A DNA stretch of 64,000 nucleotides, from positions 217,606 to 281,605 of the forward strand of contig NZ_JAUCZH010000008.1 of assembly GCF_030373185.1 (NCBI RefSeq), read 5' to 3'. A model generated the notes under the pieces. That model saw only the letters and a program-made list of their open reading frames with translations, was not told where the DNA came from and did not search any database. This DNA is from Tabrizicola sp. GTDB taxonomy: Bacteria; Pseudomonadota; Alphaproteobacteria; Rhodobacterales; Rhodobacteraceae. Numbering within the stretch: the stretch's first letter is position 1; each line of letters begins with the position of its first letter. This document shows, one piece after another, positions 61,198 through 64,000 of the stretch. The translations under genes were made by a program, and so were the position numbers.

Positions 61198-62253
61198 ATG
61201 GCCGAAGTCACGATCCGCGATCTGAAGAAGTTCTACGGGGGGGTGCAGGTCGTTCATGGCCTTGACCTTGATATCGCGGATGGCGAATTCGTGGTGCTGG
61301 TCGGCCCGTCGGGCTGCGGCAAGTCCACGCTCTTGCGGATGATTGCCGGGCTGGAGGAAGTGTCCAGCGGGGATGTCCGCATCGGCGAGCGGCGGGTGAA
61401 CAACCTGCCCCCATCCGAGCGCGACATCGCGATGGTGTTCCAGAACTACGCGCTTTATCCCCACAAGACGGTGGGCGCGAACATGGGCTTTGCGCTGAAG
61501 ATGCGGGGGATGGACAAGGCCGCGATAGCCGAAAAGGTCACGCGCGCGGCCGAAATCCTTGGTCTTACACCATATCTGGACCGCTACCCTCGCGCCCTTT
61601 CCGGAGGCCAGCGCCAGCGTGTTGCCATGGGTCGCGCTATCGTGCGCGATCCGCAGGTGTTCCTGTTCGACGAACCCCTGTCCAACCTTGATGCCAAGCT
61701 GCGGGTCCAGATGCGGACCGAGATTCGCGAGTTGCACCTGCGGTTGAAGACCACGACGGTCTATGTGACGCATGACCAGATCGAGGCGATGACCATGGCC
61801 GACAAGATTGTCGTCATGCAGGGTGGCCGGATCGAACAGGTCGGCGCGCCGCTGGATCTTTATGACCGCCCCGCGAACACCTTTGTTGCGGGCTTCATCG
61901 GCAGCCCGTCGATGAACCTTGCGCCGGGCGTTGTTCGGGGGGGCGTTGTCGAGCTTGACGGCGGCGCACGCCTGCCATTGCCAGCAGGTCTGGAGGTGGC
62001 CGAGGGCCGTGAGGTGACCTATGGCGTGCGCCCCGAACATCTGACGATCGGGGCCGAGGGGATCTCCGGCACGGTGGCGGTAGTGGAACCGACCGGGTCT
62101 GAAACCCATGTCGTGCTGCGCGCGGCTGGCCGCGAGGTGGTGGCCATGTTCCGCGACCGCGTGCCATTCCGGCCGGGCGATGCGCTGACCTTTGCGCCCG
62201 AAGCGGACAAGGTGCATCTTTTCGACAGATCCACGGGCGTGCGCTTGGGGTGA
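61198..62253 (+). CDS. sugar ABC transporter ATP-binding protein (UgpC/MalK type)
   Basis: [55 protein letters not shown]...[20 protein letters not shown]. Confidence 0.94.
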   Translation: MAEVTIRDLKKFYGGVQVVHGLDLDIADGEFVVLVGPSGCGKSTLLRMIAGLEEVSSGDVRIGERRVNNLPPSERDIAMVFQNYALYPHKTVGANMGFALKMRGMDKAAIAEKVTRAAEILGLTPYLDRYPRALSGGQRQRVAMGRAIVRDPQVFLFDEPLSNLDAKLRVQMRTEIRELHLRLKTTTVYVTHDQIEAMTMADKIVVMQGGRIEQVGAPLDLYDRPANTFVAGFIGSPSMNLAPGVVRGGVVELDGGARLPLPAGLEVAEGREVTYGVRPEHLTIGAEGISGTVAVVEPTGSETHVVLRAAGREVVAMFRDRVPFRPGDALTFAPEADKVHLFDRSTGVRLG

Positions 62254-62337
62254 GCGCCCGAGGTGACCGGCGGCGTGGGGCCAGTCCTCTCACCCCGGGA
62301 TACTTGTGAACAGAATTTGGCCGGGGAGGGCTTTGTT

Positions 62338-62790
62338 GTGCTGAAGGGGATCGACAACCGGTTGAATGCCGAGGTGCTGGCATGCCTGCGCGCGATGGGG
62401 CATGGCGATGTGCTGATTCTGGCGGATACGAACTTTCCATCTGATTCTGTGGCGCGGGCGACGGTGACCGGGCAATTGCTGCGGATGGAGAACCTGACTT
62501 CGGCCGAAGCGATGCGGGCGATCCTGTCGGTGCTGCCCTTGGACACGTTCGTTGATGATTTCGCTGGCCGGATGGAGGTGGTGGGCGCGCCTGACGATCT
62601 CCCCGCCGTCCAGAGAGAAGTGCAGGCCGAGATTGACCGGGCCGAAGGCCGTCCGCGACCGATGGTTTCCATCGAACGCTTTGCCTTTTATGACATGGCG
62701 CGGGCGGCCTATGCGGTGATCCAGACTGGTGAGCGGCGGTTCTACGGCTGCTTCATGTTGCGCAAGGGCGTGATCCCGCCGGACGCCTGA
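62338..62790 (+). CDS. RbsD/FucU family sugar mutarotase, copy 2 (GTG start likely)
   Basis: VLKGIDNRLNAEVLACLRAMGHGDVLILADTNFPSDS...RRFYGCFMLRKGVI; parallels copy 1. Confidence 0.9.
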   Translation: MLKGIDNRLNAEVLACLRAMGHGDVLILADTNFPSDSVARATVTGQLLRMENLTSAEAMRAILSVLPLDTFVDDFAGRMEVVGAPDDLPAVQREVQAEIDRAEGRPRPMVSIERFAFYDMARAAYAVIQTGERRFYGCFMLRKGVIPPDA

Positions 62791-62805
62791 GAAGGGAAGC
62801 AGAAA

Positions 62806-63726
62806 ATGAAGCCGATCGTGATCCTTGGGATTTTCGTGGCCGACACCGCCTATCGGGCTGACCGGCAGCCAAAGATGGGGGAAACCATCCTTGGCACCTC
62901 ATTCGTGCTGGGGCCGGGAGGGAAGGGGTCGAACCAGTCGGTTGCAGCGGCGATGGCGGGTGGGGAGGTGCATTTCATCACCCGGCTTGGGCGCGATGCC
63001 TTTGCCGATATCGCCCGGGCAACATGGGCGCGCGCCGGGGTGGTGCCAGAGGTCACTGAAGACGCCGAAAGCTACACCGGGGCGGCCTATATCTTCATCG
63101 AGAACGCCACCGGCAATAACGCGATCATCGTGGCTCCGGGTGCTGCGGGGCGGGTCTCTGTCGCCGATGTCGAGGCCAGACGCGCCTTGATCGAGGGGGC
63201 GGCGGTCTTCGTCACCCAGCTGGAACAGCCGATCCCGGCGGCGCGCCATGCGCTTGAAATCGCGCGGGCGGCGGGGGTGTTGACGATCCTGAACCCGGCC
63301 CCGGCAGCACCGCTGGACGATGCGATGCTGGCGCTGTGCGACTATGTCACCCCTAATGAATCGGAAGCCGAGGCGCTGACCGGCCTGCCGGTAACGACTG
63401 TCGCCGAAGCCGAGGCAGCGGCGGATGCGCTTCTGGCCAAGGGAGTTGGCGCGGTGGTGATCACCCTTGGTGACAAGGGCGCGCTTTACCGGGACCGCAC
63501 AGGCTCGGTCCATGTGCCGGTGATCAGCGCGGGACCGGTGGTCGAAACCACTGGCGCAGGCGATGCGTTCAACGGCGGCTTCGCGGTCGCGCTAAGCGAG
63601 GGGCAGGACGTGGCGGAAGCGGTGCGCTTTGGCTGCGCCACTGCCGGAATTTCGGTGACCCGCCCCGGGACCGCGCCAGCCATGCCAAGCCGGTCGGAAA
63701 TCGAGGCCTTGCTGGCAAGGCCCTGA
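62806..63726 (+). CDS. rbsK: ribokinase (PfkB family), copy 2
   Basis: VLGPGGKGSNQSVAAAMAGGEVHFITRLGRDAFADIA...VVETTGAGDAFNGGFAVALSEG. Confidence 0.94.
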   Translation: MKPIVILGIFVADTAYRADRQPKMGETILGTSFVLGPGGKGSNQSVAAAMAGGEVHFITRLGRDAFADIARATWARAGVVPEVTEDAESYTGAAYIFIENATGNNAIIVAPGAAGRVSVADVEARRALIEGAAVFVTQLEQPIPAARHALEIARAAGVLTILNPAPAAPLDDAMLALCDYVTPNESEAEALTGLPVTTVAEAEAAADALLAKGVGAVVITLGDKGALYRDRTGSVHVPVISAGPVVETTGAGDAFNGGFAVALSEGQDVAEAVRFGCATAGISVTRPGTAPAMPSRSEIEALLARP

Positions 63727-63734
63727 GCTGGCCA

Positions 63735-63752
63735 CTGTCATTACCCTGTTAC
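63735..63752 (+). promoter_or_regulatory. Pho-box-like direct repeat
   Basis: CTGTCAT-TACC-CTGTTAC, 11-bp period, upstream of pstB. Confidence 0.6.
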
Positions 63753-63849
63753 AAAAACGACGCATAGAGTTCACCATGCAAGCCTAATGGCTGCATGGGG
63801 CGGCCTGAGCAGGTTCAGGTGGCCTGCCTGCAAACACGGAGCGAGGGCG

Positions 63850-64000
63850 ATGGACGACGTGCGGACCACTGGACAGGCCACCGCGACCGCTGCCACGAAG
63901 ATCGAGGCGCGGGGGGTTCAGGTTTATTACGGGACGAACCACGCGCTTCGGGATGTGGATGTCACGATTCTCGACAAGGCAGTCACCGCCTTCATCGGGC
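63850..64000 (+). CDS. pstB: phosphate ABC transporter ATP-binding protein PstB (truncated by window end)
   Basis: [36 protein letters not shown]. Confidence 0.85.
   Translation, partial: MDDVRTTGQATATAATKIEARGVQVYYGTNHALRDVDVTILDKAVTAFIG

Overview
High-GC alphaproteobacterial (Rhodobacterales-like) chromosomal window. Left part (0-34 kb): core metabolism, including the hisB-H-A-F-E block, an arsenate resistance operon of arsR/arsC fusion + GAPDH + arsJ type, pyruvate carboxylase, a UvrD/PcrA helicase, mrp, and the start of the division/cell-wall (dcw) cluster mraZ-rsmH-ftsL-ftsI-murE-murF-mraY-murD. Right part (34-63.7 kb): a carbohydrate transport/catabolism region with a degraded thu-type trehalose transporter operon, a PotABCD-like ABC transporter, and a large uncharacterised sugar-acid/aldose catabolic island. 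The window ends in a truncated pstB preceded by a Pho-box-like repeat. Main non-coding finding: a tandem array of eight hairpins at 21848-22250 (minus strand). Each carries CCUCCUCCC in its loop, the stems differ in sequence, and the array lies directly downstream of a 71-aa DUF1127 gene. This matches the CcaF1-CcsR ('cuckoo' RNA) locus described in Rhodobacter sphaeroides, but with about twice the four copies known there. Also notable: an UpsM-like terminated leader with a 10-bp-periodic MraZ box upstream of mraZ; four copies of one 18-bp operator at all four divergent or lead promoters of the sugar island, implying a GntR regulon; a chimeric ThuF/ThuG permease beside a deleted thuE; and paired perfect palindromes between convergent genes. 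All calls come from reading the sequence and the supplied ORFs. No database searches were run.
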